DNA of 64,000 bases from Frankiales bacterium (GCA_025465465.1 JAODND010000089.1:149336-213335); one strand, 5' to 3'. Counted from the stretch's first letter, positions 28,654 to 38,185 are shown. Program-made: numbers and translations. Notes: a model not told the origin generated them from the letters alone.

Positions 28654-29130
28654 TCAGGCCCGGCCGTAGCCCTGCAGGCGGCGGGGACCGCCTGGGCTGC
28701 CGAGGAACGGGAAGGTGGGCGAAGGGTCGAGGGCGGACTGCACGGCGCGCACGAGCCAGCTGTTGACGCTGAGGTTCGCGAGCGTCGCGGCGGCTTCCGC
28801 GCGCGCCTTGAGGGCCTCCGGCAGCCGGAGCGTCAGCCGGGCCGTCCCGTCGTCACCGGCGGGCTCCGGCGCCGGCGCGGACGTCGGTGTCTGGACAGTG
28901 GCGACCAGCTCGGGCTCGCGGCCGCGCAGCCGCAGCTCCACGCTCGCCCCCGGCAGCTGGTCGGACAGCTCCGCTGCGGCCTCGGCAAGCAGGTCGAGCA
29001 GCACCAGGCGCAGGGCGGGCTCGATCGCGTCGCCGAGCAGGCTCGCGGCCCGGGCCACCTCGTCGCTGCCGAGGGCCGCGGCGGCCGAAAGGTCGCTGCG
29101 CAGCGCGGCCAGATGCGGGCTCAGCTCCAT
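28654..29130 (-). CDS. Ribbon-helix-helix (HicB-like C-terminal) DNA-binding protein
   Basis: 158 residues from ATG 29130. The N-terminal half (residues 1-90) is helical and of unknown fold; after a Pro/Ala linker the last 50 residues form a ribbon-helix-helix: RLTLRLPEALKARAEAAA then NLSVNSWLVRAVQSAL, like HicB antitoxin C-termini. No HicA toxin is next to it. In actinobacteria this protein is regularly paired with a DUF4097 gene, as here, suggesting it regulates that operon. An ATG at 29160 is an alternative start. Two TGAC(G/A)TCA boxes lie upstream. Confidence 0.75.
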   Translation of the reverse strand: MELSPHLAALRSDLSAAAALGSDEVARAASLLGDAIEPALRLVLLDLLAEAAAELSDQLPGASVELRLRGREPELVATVQTPTSAPAPEPAGDDGTARLTLRLPEALKARAEAAATLANLSVNSWLVRAVQSALDPSPTFPFLGSPGGPRRLQGYGRA

Positions 29131-29172
29131 GCCGTCACCGTGCCTGCGTTGTGGCGTCATACGAGGTCAACA

Positions 29173-29191
29173 TGACGTCACTGTGACATCA
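29173..29191. promoter_or_regulatory. Candidate operator boxes upstream of RHH/DUF4097 operon
   Basis: TGACGTCA (29173-29180) and TGACATCA (29184-29191) start 11 bases apart, about one DNA turn, and lie between the divergent RHH and thyX genes. Ribbon-helix-helix dimers often bind such tandem short boxes; binding by this protein is inferred. Confidence 0.45.
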
Positions 29192-29306
29192 TCAGGGCAG
29201 CACGTCAACCCGGCGCGGCAGCCCTCGAGGGACGGTGCCGACGGCTACCCTGGGTGCTGCCGCCCTTCCTCACCCGCGGCCCGCACTTCCGCAGGAGAAC
29301 CCGCTC

Positions 29307-30059
29307 GTGGTCGCGCTCGCCCCGCTCAAGGTCCAGGTCATCGCCTACACCCACTTCGACCCTCCGTCGGACGTGCCGTGGGAGACCGACGTCGACGGTG
29401 GCCAGGCGCTTGCCGAGTTCGCCGGCCGGGCCTGCTACCAGAGCTGGGGCAAGCCCAACCCGGCCACGGCCACCAACGAGGGCTACCTCAAGCACATCCT
29501 CGACGTCGGCCACCTGTCGGTGCTCGAGCACGGCAGTGTGTCGTTCTACCTCACCGGGATCAGCCGGTCCCTGACCCATGAGCTGATCCGGCACCGGCAC
29601 TTCTCCTACAGCCAGCTCTCGCAGCGCTACGTCCCGGAGCGCGACGCAGCGATGGTCGAGCCGGGTGTCATCGCCGACGACCCGGAGCTGCACGCCCTGT
29701 TCGAGCAGGCATCGGAGGCGGCGCTGTCGTCGTACACGAAGCTGCTCGAGGGTCTGGAGAAGAAGTTCGCCGACGTCGAGAACGTGACCGCCCGTCGCAA
29801 GCAGGCCCGCCAGGCCGCGCGCGCGGTGCTGCCCAACGCGACCGAGACCCGCATCGTCGTGACCGGCAACTACCGCGCGATGCGCCACTTCGTGGCGATG
29901 CGTGCCAGTGAGCACGCCGACGTGGAGATCCGCGAGCTCGCGATCGCGATGCTGCGCGAGCTGCAGCGCATCGCGGCCAACGTCTTCAACGACTTCACCA
30001 TCTCCACCCTGCCGGACGGCTCCGAGGTCGCGGCAAGTCCGCTTGTGGCCGAGGGATAG
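29307..30059 (+). CDS. thyX: FAD-dependent thymidylate synthase ThyX
   Basis: 250 residues. The ThyX motif RHR-x7-S is at R95-H96-R97 to S105 ([14 protein letters not shown]), binding FAD and dUMP. Makes dTMP with methylenetetrahydrofolate and NADPH. GTG at 29307 has AGGAGA eight bases upstream; the ORF start at 29235 lacks a site. Precedes dapA as in other actinobacteria. Confidence 0.96.
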   Translation: MVALAPLKVQVIAYTHFDPPSDVPWETDVDGGQALAEFAGRACYQSWGKPNPATATNEGYLKHILDVGHLSVLEHGSVSFYLTGISRSLTHELIRHRHFSYSQLSQRYVPERDAAMVEPGVIADDPELHALFEQASEAALSSYTKLLEGLEKKFADVENVTARRKQARQAARAVLPNATETRIVVTGNYRAMRHFVAMRASEHADVEIRELAIAMLRELQRIAANVFNDFTISTLPDGSEVAASPLVAEG

Positions 30060-30062
30060 CCT
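30057..30062 (+). promoter_or_regulatory. Candidate -10 element (TAGCCT) for dapA
   Basis: TAGCCT starts with the thyX stop codon and ends seven bases before the dapA ATG at 30070. A short AAGG also lies there, so both leaderless and weakly led initiation are possible. Confidence 0.4.
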
Positions 30063-30069
30063 CCAAGGC

Positions 30070-30951
30070 ATGACAGCTCCGCCCTTCGGCCGCGTCCTCA
30101 CCGCGATGGTGACGCCCTTCACCAGCGACGGCGACGTGGACCTGAAGCGAGCCGGTGAGCTGGCCGAGCGCCTGGTCAACGACGGCAATGACGGCCTCGT
30201 CATCAGCGGGACGACGGGGGAGGCCCCGACCACCCACCGGGCGGAGAAGGCCGACCTGCTGCGCGCGGTCGTGGACGCCGTCGGTGGCCGGGCGCACGTC
30301 GTCGCGGGGGTCGGCAGCAACGACACCGTGCACGCGGTCGGCATGGCCCAGGACGCCGAGAAGGCCGGCGCGTCCGGCCTGCTGGTCGTGACTCCGTACT
30401 ACAACAAGCCCCCGCAAGCCGGCGTGATCGCCCACACCCGCACGGTCGTCGAGGCCACCTCGCTGCCCGTGCTGCTCTATGACATCCCCGGCCGCACCGG
30501 CCTCGCGCTGGCCGAGAGCACCATCCTGACGCTGGCCGAGCATCCCCAGGTCGTCGGTCTCAAGGACGCCAAGCTCGACCTCGAGTCGACGTCGTGGGTG
30601 CTGAAGCGCACCGACCTCGCCTACTACTCCGGGCACGACCCGTGGACGCTTCCGATGCTCGCCCTCGGTGCCGTCGGTGTCGTCGGCACCTCGACCCACC
30701 TCGTGGGCCGGCGCACCCAGGAGCTCATCCAGGCCTTCCTCGGGGGGGACCACGTCACGGCGCGGGCGCTGCACGAGGAGCTGCTGCCGATCTACACCGG
30801 CATCTTCCGGACGCAGGGCACCATCCTCGTCAAGGCCGCGCTGGGACTGCTCGGGTTCCCGGTCGGCGGCGTACGGCTGCCGCTCGTCGAGGCGACCCCC
30901 GACGAGGTGGCGCAGCTCACCACTGACCTGAAGGACGCTGGCGCTCTGTGA
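30070..30951 (+). CDS. dapA: 4-hydroxy-tetrahydrodipicolinate synthase
   Basis: 293 residues, TIM barrel. SGTTGEAPTTHRAEK is the pyruvate-binding/active-site segment, YYNKPPQAGV is near the catalytic Tyr, YDIPGRTGLAL and VVGLKDAK contains the Schiff-base lysine. Condenses pyruvate with aspartate semialdehyde in lysine/diaminopimelate synthesis. The stop overlaps the RNase J GTG (GTGA), so dapA and RNase J are co-translated. Confidence 0.95.
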   Translation: MTAPPFGRVLTAMVTPFTSDGDVDLKRAGELAERLVNDGNDGLVISGTTGEAPTTHRAEKADLLRAVVDAVGGRAHVVAGVGSNDTVHAVGMAQDAEKAGASGLLVVTPYYNKPPQAGVIAHTRTVVEATSLPVLLYDIPGRTGLALAESTILTLAEHPQVVGLKDAKLDLESTSWVLKRTDLAYYSGHDPWTLPMLALGAVGVVGTSTHLVGRRTQELIQAFLGGDHVTARALHEELLPIYTGIFRTQGTILVKAALGLLGFPVGGVRLPLVEATPDEVAQLTTDLKDAGAL

Positions 30952-32630
30952 GCCATCCGCACCCCGAGCTCGGCGGACCGCCCGTCCTGCCGGAGGGCGG
31001 CCTGCGGGTCGTCGCGCTCGGCGGTCTCGGCGAGATCGGTCGCAACATGACCGTCTTCGAGTACGACGACAAGCTCCTCATCGTCGACTGCGGCGTGCTG
31101 TTCCCCGAGACCGATCAGCCCGGCGTCGACCTGATCCTGCCGGACTTCAGCTACATCAGGGACCGCCTCGACGACGTCGTCGCCATCGTGCTGACGCACG
31201 GCCACGAGGACCACGTCGGCGCCGTCCCCTACCTGCTCCGCGAGCGCCGCAACATCCCCATCGTCGGCAGCCGCTTCACCCTGGCGCTGCTCCAGGCGAA
31301 GCTGAAGGAGCACCGGATCGTCCCCGTCGTCGACCAGGTCGTCGAGGGTGATCGCGTCTCCCTCGGCCCGTTCGACGTGGAGTTCTTCGCGGTCAACCAC
31401 TCGATCCCGGACGCGATGGCGATCGCCATCCGCACACCAGCCGGGCTGGTGCTGCACACCGGTGACTTCAAGATGGACCAGCTGCCGCTCGACGGCCGGC
31501 TCACCGACCTCGGCGGCTTCGCGCGGCTCGGGCAGGAGGGCGTCGACCTGCTGCTCTCCGACTCGACCAATGCCGAGGTGCCCGGCTTCGTCACCTCCGA
31601 GCGCGAGATCGGGCCCACCCTCGACGAGGTCGTGCGCACCGCCAAGGGTCGCGTCGTCGTCGCCTGCTTCGCGTCGCACGTGCACCGCGTCCAGCAGGTC
31701 CTCGACGCGGCCGAGCGGCACAAGCGCAAGGTCGCCTTCGTCGGCCGATCGATGGTCCGCAACATGGGCGTCGCCTCCGATCTGGGACTGCTGCGCATCC
31801 CCGACGGGATCGTCGTCGACATGAAGGAGGTCGAGCGGCTCGAGCCCGCGCGCGTGCTGCTCGTGTCCACCGGTTCGCAGGGCGAGCCGCTGTCGGCGCT
31901 GTCGCGGATGGCCAACCGCAGCCACCACCAGATCCGCATCGACGAGCACGACACCGTCGTCCTCGCCTCCTCGCTGATCCCCGGCAACGAGAACGCCGTC
32001 TACCGCGTCATCAACGGGCTGTCGCGCTGGGGCGCGCGGGTCGTGCACAAGGGCGTCGCCAAGGTGCACGTGTCCGGACACGCGCCGGCCGGCGAGCTGC
32101 TCTACCTGCTCAACGCCGTCAAGCCGTCCAACCTCATGCCGGTCCACGGCGAGTGGCGGCACCTGCGGGCGCACGCCGAGCTCGGTCGCCTGACCGGGGT
32201 CCACAACATCGTGCTCGCCGAGGACGGCGTCGTCGTGGACCTGGTCGACGGGCTTGCCTCGATCACCGGGGCCGTGCCGTGCGGCTATGTCTATGTCGAC
32301 GGGCTGGAGGTCGGCGACGTGGGGGAGTCGACCCTGCGCGACCGCCGCATCCTGGGCGAGGAGGGGTTCATCTCCCTCACGCTCGCGGTCGACTCGGTGA
32401 CGGGCAAGATCGCGGGTGCCCCCCAGATCGGGGCGAAGGGCTTCACCGAGGACCCGAAGGCCTTCGACGCGGTGCTGCCGTTGCTCGAGGCCGAGCTCGA
32501 CCGGGCGGCCGTCGAGGGCGTCTCGGACCCCTACCAGCTCGGGCAGCAGTGCCGTCGGGTGCTCGGGCGGTGGGTCAACGACACCTACCGCCGCCGTCCG
32601 ATGATCATCCCGGTCGTCCTCGAGGTCTGA
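30948..32630 (+). CDS. rnj: Ribonuclease J
   Basis: 560 residues. Metallo-beta-lactamase motif HGHEDH (H84, H86, D88, H89 in LTHGHEDHVGAVPYLL), beta-CASP domain in the middle, and the C-terminal RNase J domain ending in RRRPMIIPVVLEV. Has both 5'-3' exo- and endoribonuclease activity in this family and matures rRNA and mRNA. GTG at 30948 overlaps dapA. A long palindrome follows the stop after 21 bases. Confidence 0.95.
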   Translation: MSHPHPELGGPPVLPEGGLRVVALGGLGEIGRNMTVFEYDDKLLIVDCGVLFPETDQPGVDLILPDFSYIRDRLDDVVAIVLTHGHEDHVGAVPYLLRERRNIPIVGSRFTLALLQAKLKEHRIVPVVDQVVEGDRVSLGPFDVEFFAVNHSIPDAMAIAIRTPAGLVLHTGDFKMDQLPLDGRLTDLGGFARLGQEGVDLLLSDSTNAEVPGFVTSEREIGPTLDEVVRTAKGRVVVACFASHVHRVQQVLDAAERHKRKVAFVGRSMVRNMGVASDLGLLRIPDGIVVDMKEVERLEPARVLLVSTGSQGEPLSALSRMANRSHHQIRIDEHDTVVLASSLIPGNENAVYRVINGLSRWGARVVHKGVAKVHVSGHAPAGELLYLLNAVKPSNLMPVHGEWRHLRAHAELGRLTGVHNIVLAEDGVVVDLVDGLASITGAVPCGYVYVDGLEVGDVGESTLRDRRILGEEGFISLTLAVDSVTGKIAGAPQIGAKGFTEDPKAFDAVLPLLEAELDRAAVEGVSDPYQLGQQCRRVLGRWVNDTYRRRPMIIPVVLEV

Positions 32631-32651
32631 CCGCCCGCCCGCTCGACCGCC

Positions 32652-32717
32652 GTGATCAACAGGGATACGCCGGGCCGACCCGCCGGCGCGTCGCCCCTCG
32701 AAAGCCCTGTTGATCAC
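32652..32717 (+). repeat. 66-base palindromic element after rnj (13-bp stem)
   Basis: GTGATCAACAGGG (32652-32664) is the exact reverse complement of 32705-32717. The 40-base interior can form a second stem (GGGC.CGAC at 32672-32679 with GTCGCCC). It has no T-tract. Its start and stem length match the element after ftsK at 35162, suggesting a repeat family acting as 3'-end structure or terminator. Confidence 0.8.
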
Positions 32718-32778
32718 CCCCAGCGGGGCGCCCGGCGTGTCGCGCCTGGGACCGGTGGGACAGGTGGTACCTGACCGG

Positions 32779-32784
32779 TAGCGT
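32779..32784 (+). promoter_or_regulatory. -10 element (TAGCGT) giving leaderless ftsK transcript
   Basis: TAGCGT ends six bases before the ftsK ATG at 32791. No Shine-Dalgarno sequence is present. Confidence 0.55.
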
Positions 32785-32790
32785 CACATC

Positions 32791-35148
32791 ATGGCCACAC
32801 GTACGCCCGCACGCCCGGCCGCCAAGAAGGCTGCGACCAAGAGCGCGCCACGCAAACCCGCTGCCAAGCGCAAGCCCGCCACCCGCAAGCCGGCTGCCCG
32901 CAAGCCGCCCGCCCGCTCGGGTCCCGGTCCCTTGCAGCTCACCGGCAAGGCGATCGGCGGCACGTTCAAGCTGGTCGCCAGCGGTGTCGGTACGGTCAGC
33001 CGCGCCGCCGGCAGCGGCGCCCGCGACCTCGACCCGGCGCACCGCCGTGACGGCCTGGGCCTGGTCTGCCTCATCGCTGCCCTGCTCTCGGCGGCCGGCG
33101 CCTGGTGGCACGCGGGCTCCGCGGGCAACTCGCTCGCCGACGTGGTGGAGGGCGTGTTCGGTGTCGGCGCGATGGTGCTCCCCGTCGTCCTGGTGCTCTG
33201 CGCCCTCGTCGTGCTCCGGCACCCCACCAGCCCCGGGGGACGTGGCCGGCTGCTGGTCGGCTGGACCACGCTGAGCCTTGGCGCCCTCGGGGTGCTGCAG
33301 GTGGCCCGAAGTGGGCCGCGACGCGACCGCGGTGGGGTCCTCGGCTTCCTGCTCGGCGATCCCCTGCAGCGGATGCTCTCGCCGTACATCGCCCTGCCGC
33401 TGTTGCTGCTGGTGGCCGTCTTCGGTCTGCTGGTCGTCACCGCCACCCCACTGCACCAGGTGCCCGCTCGGCTCACCCACCTCAAGAACCGGCTGCTGCT
33501 CAAGCCTGACCCCGAGCCCGAGCCGGAGCCGACGGCCAAGCGCCCGTCGCGGCCCAAGATCGCGATCCAGGACGAGCCGATCGACCTCGACCCGGTCGTG
33601 ACCGCTCCCGCCCCGGATCCCGTCAAGCTCACCGACCCCCCGGTGCACACGCCGGCGCCGAAGCGCGTCGAGCAGCTCGTCCTCAAGGGCGACTATGCGC
33701 TGCCGAGCCCCGACGTGCTCGGCAAGGGCACGCCACCGAAGGCCCGCAGTGCCGCCAACGACGAGATCATCAAGGCCCTCGGCCAGGTGCTCGAGGACTT
33801 CCAGGTCGACGCGCAGGTCACCGGCTTCAGCCGTGGCCCGACAGTCACGCGGTACGAGATCGAGCTCGCCCCCGGCGTGAAGGTCGAGCGCATCAAGACG
33901 CTGCAGCGCAACATCGCCTACGCCGTGAAGACCGATGAGGTCCGGATCATCGACGTGATCCCCGGCAAGTCGGCGATCGGCATCGAGATCCCCAACACCG
34001 ACCGCGAAAACGTCAGCCTCGGCGACGTGCTGCGGAGCGCGGCCGCCACCAACGACCACCACCCGATGCTGGTCGGGCTGGGCAAGGACGTCGACGGTGG
34101 CTTCGTCTGCGCCAACATCGCGAAGACGCCGCACATCCTCATCGCCGGTGCGACCGGCGCGGGCAAGTCGACCTGCATCAACGCGCTGCTCGTCAGCGTG
34201 CTGCTGCGCGCGACACCCGACGAGGTGCGCCTCATCCTCGTCGACCCCAAGCGCGTCGAGCTCACCGCGTTCGAGGGCATCCCGCACCTCATCACGCCGA
34301 TCATCACCAACCCGAAGAAGGCGGCAGAGGCGCTGCAGTGGGTCGTGCGCGAGATGGACCAGCGCTACGACGACCTGGCCGCGTCCGGGTTCCGGCACGT
34401 CGACGACTTCAACGCGGCGGTGCGCGCCGGCAAGCTCGTCGCGCCTCCCGGCTCCGAGCGGGTCTACACGCCCTACCCCTACCTCATGGTCATCATCGAC
34501 GAGCTCGCCGACCTCATGATGGTCGCGCCCCGCGACGTCGAGGACGCCATCGTCCGCATCACGCAGCTCGCCCGGGCCGCGGGCATCCACCTCGTGCTGG
34601 CGACGCAGCGCCCCTCGGTCGACGTGGTGACCGGCCTCATCAAGGCCAACGTCCCGTCCCGGCTCGCGTTCGCGACCTCCAGCGGCACCGACAGCAAGGT
34701 CATCCTCGACCAGCCCGGCGCCGAGAAGCTCATCGGCAAGGGCGACTCGCTGTTCTTGCCGATGGGCACGTCGAAGCCGATCCGGGTGCAGGGGGCCTAT
34801 GTCTCCGACGCAGAGGTCGCCGCGATCGTCAAGCACTGCAAGGAGCAGCGGCTGCCGGCGTTCCGCGAGGACATCGTCGCGCCCGCCGTGGCGTCCCGCG
34901 AGGTCGACGAGGAGATCGGCGATGACATGGACCTGCTGCTGCAGGCCGTCGAGCTGGTCGTGTCGACCCAGTTCGGGTCGACGTCGATGCTGCAGCGCAA
35001 GCTGCGGGTCGGGTTCGCCAAGGCGGGTCGCCTGATGGACCTCATGGAGAGCCGCGGCATCGTCGGCCCGTCCGAGGGCTCCAAGGCGCGCGACGTCCTC
35101 ATCAAGCCCGACGACCTCCCCGGCACCCTGCTGATGCTCCGCGGCTAG
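32791..35148 (+). CDS. ftsK: DNA translocase FtsK/SpoIIIE
   Basis: 785 residues. A Lys/Arg/Ala-rich disordered start (residues 2-45) and four membrane helices anchor it at the septum; a Pro-rich linker follows. Motor core: Walker A GATGAGKST starting at G453, VDPKRVEL and the Walker B MVIIDELADLMM. The C-terminal winged-helix gamma domain (VSTQFGSTSMLQRKLRVGFAKAGRLMD) reads polar DNA sequences. Pumps chromosomal DNA at division. ATG at 32791 immediately follows a -10 element. Confidence 0.96.
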   Translation: MATRTPARPAAKKAATKSAPRKPAAKRKPATRKPAARKPPARSGPGPLQLTGKAIGGTFKLVASGVGTVSRAAGSGARDLDPAHRRDGLGLVCLIAALLSAAGAWWHAGSAGNSLADVVEGVFGVGAMVLPVVLVLCALVVLRHPTSPGGRGRLLVGWTTLSLGALGVLQVARSGPRRDRGGVLGFLLGDPLQRMLSPYIALPLLLLVAVFGLLVVTATPLHQVPARLTHLKNRLLLKPDPEPEPEPTAKRPSRPKIAIQDEPIDLDPVVTAPAPDPVKLTDPPVHTPAPKRVEQLVLKGDYALPSPDVLGKGTPPKARSAANDEIIKALGQVLEDFQVDAQVTGFSRGPTVTRYEIELAPGVKVERIKTLQRNIAYAVKTDEVRIIDVIPGKSAIGIEIPNTDRENVSLGDVLRSAAATNDHHPMLVGLGKDVDGGFVCANIAKTPHILIAGATGAGKSTCINALLVSVLLRATPDEVRLILVDPKRVELTAFEGIPHLITPIITNPKKAAEALQWVVREMDQRYDDLAASGFRHVDDFNAAVRAGKLVAPPGSERVYTPYPYLMVIIDELADLMMVAPRDVEDAIVRITQLARAAGIHLVLATQRPSVDVVTGLIKANVPSRLAFATSSGTDSKVILDQPGAEKLIGKGDSLFLPMGTSKPIRVQGAYVSDAEVAAIVKHCKEQRLPAFREDIVAPAVASREVDEEIGDDMDLLLQAVELVVSTQFGSTSMLQRKLRVGFAKAGRLMDLMESRGIVGPSEGSKARDVLIKPDDLPGTLLMLRG

Positions 35149-35161
35149 CGCCCCCTGCGGG

Positions 35162-35224
35162 TGATCCACGGAGAGTTGCCGTCCTCCTGGGTGCCTGCAA
35201 AGTACGCAAGGTCTCCGTGGATCA
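35162..35224 (+). repeat. 63-base palindromic element after ftsK (13-bp stem)
   Basis: TGATCCACGGAGA (35162-35174) is the exact reverse complement of 35212-35224. TTGC (35176-35179) and GCAA (35206-35209) add an inner helix. It begins 13 bases after the ftsK stop and shares the GTGATCMAC start and stem length with the element at 32652. Confidence 0.8.
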
Positions 35225-35275
35225 GCGGGACCCGTGGCAGCCGCGAGAGCCTGGGTGGCAGCTGAAAGGCCACCT

Positions 35276-35305
35276 TTGTCCAGACCCTCCCGAGGCGCCT
35301 AGACT
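35276..35305 (+). promoter_or_regulatory. Promoter of the rodZ-like gene (TTGTCC, 18 bases, TAGACT)
   Basis: TTGTCC at 35276-35281 and TAGACT at 35300-35305 are separated by 18 bases. The predicted start gives a leader of about 37 bases that contains the GAGAGG ribosome site. Confidence 0.5.
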
Positions 35306-35348
35306 GACCGTCTCTCGACCTTCCCCAACGACCCGAGAGGCCGTGCTC

Positions 35349-36176
35349 GTGCCGACCGATGACAGCTTCGCCCTGACGCTGGGCGCTGCCCTGCGCGAGG
35401 CGCGTGAGGCTGCCGGTCTGACGGTCGAGCAGGTCAGCGCGGACACCCGGATCCGCGCCACCCTGGTGCGCGACCTGGAGGCGGACCGCTTCACCTCCAG
35501 CGGCGCCGCCGTCTATGCCCGTGGCCATGTGAAGTCGATCGCCTCCACGCTCAAGATCGACCCAGCTCCGCTGCTGGCCCTGTTTGACGAGGCCGAGGGC
35601 AGCCCGCTCGTCGAGGTCCCGCTGGCGACGCTCGAGGTGGCCCCGCCCACGTCGCTCGGTGGCTCTGACTTTGCGCTGTCGAAGGCCGCCTCGCTGCGCC
35701 CCGAGCGCCGTGGCCCCCGCTGGGGGGTGGCCCTGACCGGTGCCGGCGCCGTCCTGGTTGCGCTGATCGGCGTCGGGAGCCTCGGCGGCAGCGGTGGCAA
35801 CCACCCGGCGGCGCTCACCGGAAGCCCTTCGCCCACCAGCCAGCCGTCCCAGCCCACGGTCCAGCCGAGCCAGCCCAGCCAGCCGGGCCTGCAGGCGTCG
35901 CTGCCGCCGGTCTCCGGCGCTCAGCTCCGGGTCCGGCTCATCGGGGGCCGATCGTGGGTCAGCATCAGCAACGCCGTGGGCGCCACGCTGTACGAAGGCA
36001 CGCTCGGCGACGGCCAGTTCATGGACTTCCACGACAGCAGCAAGCTCAAGGTGATCGTCGGCAACCCGCCCGTCGTGAGCCTGAACTGCAACGGCAAGGA
36101 CAGCGGCCCGGTCGCTGCCAACAGCCGCAAGGTGGGGCACTTCTCCTGTACGACGGCGGGCCTCGCCACCAGCTGA
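35349..36176 (+). CDS. RodZ-like membrane protein with HTH and DUF4115 domains
   Basis: 275 residues. N-terminal helix-turn-helix of the RodZ type (about 8-70, LREAREAAGLTVEQVSADTRI), one membrane helix near 125-147 (WGVALTGAGAVLVALIGVG), a Ser/Pro/Gln-rich linker with repeated PSQP units, and an extracytoplasmic DUF4115 domain (about 190-275). RodZ links the cell-shape scaffold to the envelope; in rod-less actinobacteria its homologue has unclear roles. GTG at 35349 has GAGAGG eight bases upstream and is better placed than GTG 35343. It lies between ftsK and rimO. Confidence 0.85.
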   Translation: MPTDDSFALTLGAALREAREAAGLTVEQVSADTRIRATLVRDLEADRFTSSGAAVYARGHVKSIASTLKIDPAPLLALFDEAEGSPLVEVPLATLEVAPPTSLGGSDFALSKAASLRPERRGPRWGVALTGAGAVLVALIGVGSLGGSGGNHPAALTGSPSPTSQPSQPTVQPSQPSQPGLQASLPPVSGAQLRVRLIGGRSWVSISNAVGATLYEGTLGDGQFMDFHDSSKLKVIVGNPPVVSLNCNGKDSGPVAANSRKVGHFSCTTAGLATS

Positions 36177-36179
36177 ACC

Positions 36180-36185
36180 TAGACT
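36180..36185 (+). promoter_or_regulatory. -10 element (TAGACT) giving leaderless rimO transcript
   Basis: TAGACT ends six bases before the rimO GTG at 36192, just after the stop of the rodZ-like gene. There is no Shine-Dalgarno. Confidence 0.55.
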
Positions 36186-36191
36186 CTCGGC

Positions 36192-37547
36192 GTGTCCCGC
36201 CGTCTGTCCCTCGTCACCCTGGGCTGTGCCCGCAACGAGGTCGACTCCGAAGAGCTGGCCGGCCGGCTCGACGCCGCGGGCTGGGAGCTCACCGACGAGT
36301 CGCCTGATGTCGTGGTGGTCAACACCTGCGGGTTCGTCGAGTCGGCGAAGAAGGACAGCATCGACACCCTGCTCGCGGCGTCGGACACCGGCGCCAAGGT
36401 CGTCGCGGTCGGCTGCCTCGCGGAGAGGTACGGCAAGGAGCTCGCCGACCAGCTGCCGGAGGCCGACGCGGTGCTCGGGTTCGACTCCTACGCCGACCTC
36501 TCGACGCACCTGCAGACCGTCCTCGGCGGCGGCCACGTCGAGGCCCACACCCCCTCGGACCGACGGCTGCTGCTGCCCATCAGCCCCGTCGACCGACAGC
36601 AGCCCGCCGCGAACCTCGACGTCGGGATCCCGGGCCACGCCGGTGGTCCCACGGTGCTGCGCAAGCGCCTCGACGACAGCCCGGTCGCCCCGCTGAAGCT
36701 GGCGAGCGGCTGCGACCGCCGGTGCTCGTTCTGCGCCATCCCGTCGTTTCGCGGGGCCTTCGTGTCCCGGCGCCCTTCCGACGTGCTGGCCGAAGCCCGG
36801 TGGCTCGCGGACCACGGCGTGCAGGAGCTCGTGCTCGTCAGCGAGAACTCCACGTCCTACGGCAAGGATCTGGGTGACCTCAAGCTGCTCGAGACGCTGC
36901 TCCCGGAGCTCGCCGCGATCGTCCCCCGGGTGCGGTTGTCCTACCTGCAGCCGGCCGAGATGCGGCCGACGCTGGTCGAGGTCCTCACGAAGACCCCCGG
37001 CGTCGCCCCGTACTTCGACATGTCCTTTCAGCACAGCAGCCCCACGGTCCTGCGCCGGATGCGTCGCTTCGGCAGCACCGACGCGTTCCTCACGCTGCTC
37101 GAGCAGGTGCGCGCCCTCGACCCGGACGCCGGCGTGCGCTCCAACGTCATCGTCGGCTTCCCCGGCGAGACCGCCGAGGACGTCGACGAGCTCGAGCGGT
37201 TTCTCGTCGAGGCGCGCCTCGACGTGGTCGGGGTGTTAGGCTACTCCGACGAGGACGGCACCGAGGCCGAGTCGCTGCCCGGTCACCTCGACCAGGACGT
37301 GGTCGACGAGCGAGTCGCCCGCTTGGTCACCCTGGTCGAGGAGCTCACCTCCCAGCGCGCCGAGGAGCGGATCGGTACGACGGTCAGCGTGCTCATCGAG
37401 TCGGAGGACGGCGAAGGTCGGGCGCTGCACCAGGCTCCGGAGGTCGACGGCACGACGACCGTGCTCGGCGGTCCGTTCGAGGTCGGCACCGTCGTGACGG
37501 CCACGGTCGTCGCGAGTGAGGGTGTCGACCTGGTGGCCGCCTTGTGA
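36192..37547 (+). CDS. rimO: Ribosomal protein S12 methylthiotransferase RimO
   Basis: 451 residues. N-terminal UPF0004 domain with three cluster cysteines ([22 protein letters not shown]), radical-SAM motif C174-x3-C178-x2-C181 (CDRRCSFC) and a C-terminal TRAM domain. Methylthiolates the conserved aspartate of S12. A stretch of about 60 residues ([20 protein letters not shown]...) separates the two cluster domains. Stop overlaps the pgsA GTG. Confidence 0.95.
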   Translation: MSRRLSLVTLGCARNEVDSEELAGRLDAAGWELTDESPDVVVVNTCGFVESAKKDSIDTLLAASDTGAKVVAVGCLAERYGKELADQLPEADAVLGFDSYADLSTHLQTVLGGGHVEAHTPSDRRLLLPISPVDRQQPAANLDVGIPGHAGGPTVLRKRLDDSPVAPLKLASGCDRRCSFCAIPSFRGAFVSRRPSDVLAEARWLADHGVQELVLVSENSTSYGKDLGDLKLLETLLPELAAIVPRVRLSYLQPAEMRPTLVEVLTKTPGVAPYFDMSFQHSSPTVLRRMRRFGSTDAFLTLLEQVRALDPDAGVRSNVIVGFPGETAEDVDELERFLVEARLDVVGVLGYSDEDGTEAESLPGHLDQDVVDERVARLVTLVEELTSQRAEERIGTTVSVLIESEDGEGRALHQAPEVDGTTTVLGGPFEVGTVVTATVVASEGVDLVAAL

Positions 37548-38185
37548 AGGAGCGGCGTCTCGCGGAGCCGATGGCGGTCCCAGCATCGCCGACCGCCAGC
37601 ACCTGGAACATCGCCAACGCCCTCACCATCTTCCGGCTCGTGCTCGTGCCGCTGTTCGTCCTCGCGCTGTTTGCGGACGGCGGCCACCAGGTCGGGTGGC
37701 GCTGGGCCGCGTGGGGTGTGTTCGCCGTCGCGTCCTACACCGACCGCATCGACGGGCAGCTCGCCCGCAGCCGCAACCTGGTCACGTCCTTCGGCAAGCT
37801 GGTCGACCCGATCGCGGACAAGGCCCTCATCGGTGCCGCCCTCATCGGGCTCTCGCTGCTCGACGAGCTGCCGTGGTGGATCACCGTGCTCGTGCTCGCG
37901 CGCGAGGTCGGGGTCACGCTGCTGCGGTTCTGGGTCATCCGGCACGGGGTCATCCCCGCGTCGCGCGGCGGGAAGCTCAAGGCGTTTCTCCAAGCCGTCG
38001 CCATCGGTCTCTACGTGCTGCCGCTCAGCGGCTGGCTCGGCACCGGTCGCGCGGTCGTCATGGCGGTCGCGCTGGTGGTGACCGTGGTGACCGGGATCGA
38101 CTATGTGGCAAGGGCTCTCACTCTGCGCCAGACCAGCGAGCGGGCTGCCATGAAGCGGGCCCGGAGGGCGGCACGACAGCCGTGA
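37544..38185 (+). CDS. pgsA: CDP-diacylglycerol-glycerol-3-phosphate 3-phosphatidyltransferase
   Basis: 213 residues, about six membrane helices. The CDP-alcohol phosphotransferase motif reads TD-x2-DG-x2-AR-x8-G-x3-D-x3-D ([10 protein letters not shown] ... GKLVDPIAD), all aspartates present. Makes phosphatidylglycerol phosphate in the membrane. GTG at 37544 overlaps the rimO stop; its stop overlaps cinA (GTGA), so rimO-pgsA-cinA is one unit. Confidence 0.94.
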   Translation: MKERRLAEPMAVPASPTASTWNIANALTIFRLVLVPLFVLALFADGGHQVGWRWAAWGVFAVASYTDRIDGQLARSRNLVTSFGKLVDPIADKALIGAALIGLSLLDELPWWITVLVLAREVGVTLLRFWVIRHGVIPASRGGKLKAFLQAVAIGLYVLPLSGWLGTGRAVVMAVALVVTVVTGIDYVARALTLRQTSERAAMKRARRAARQP

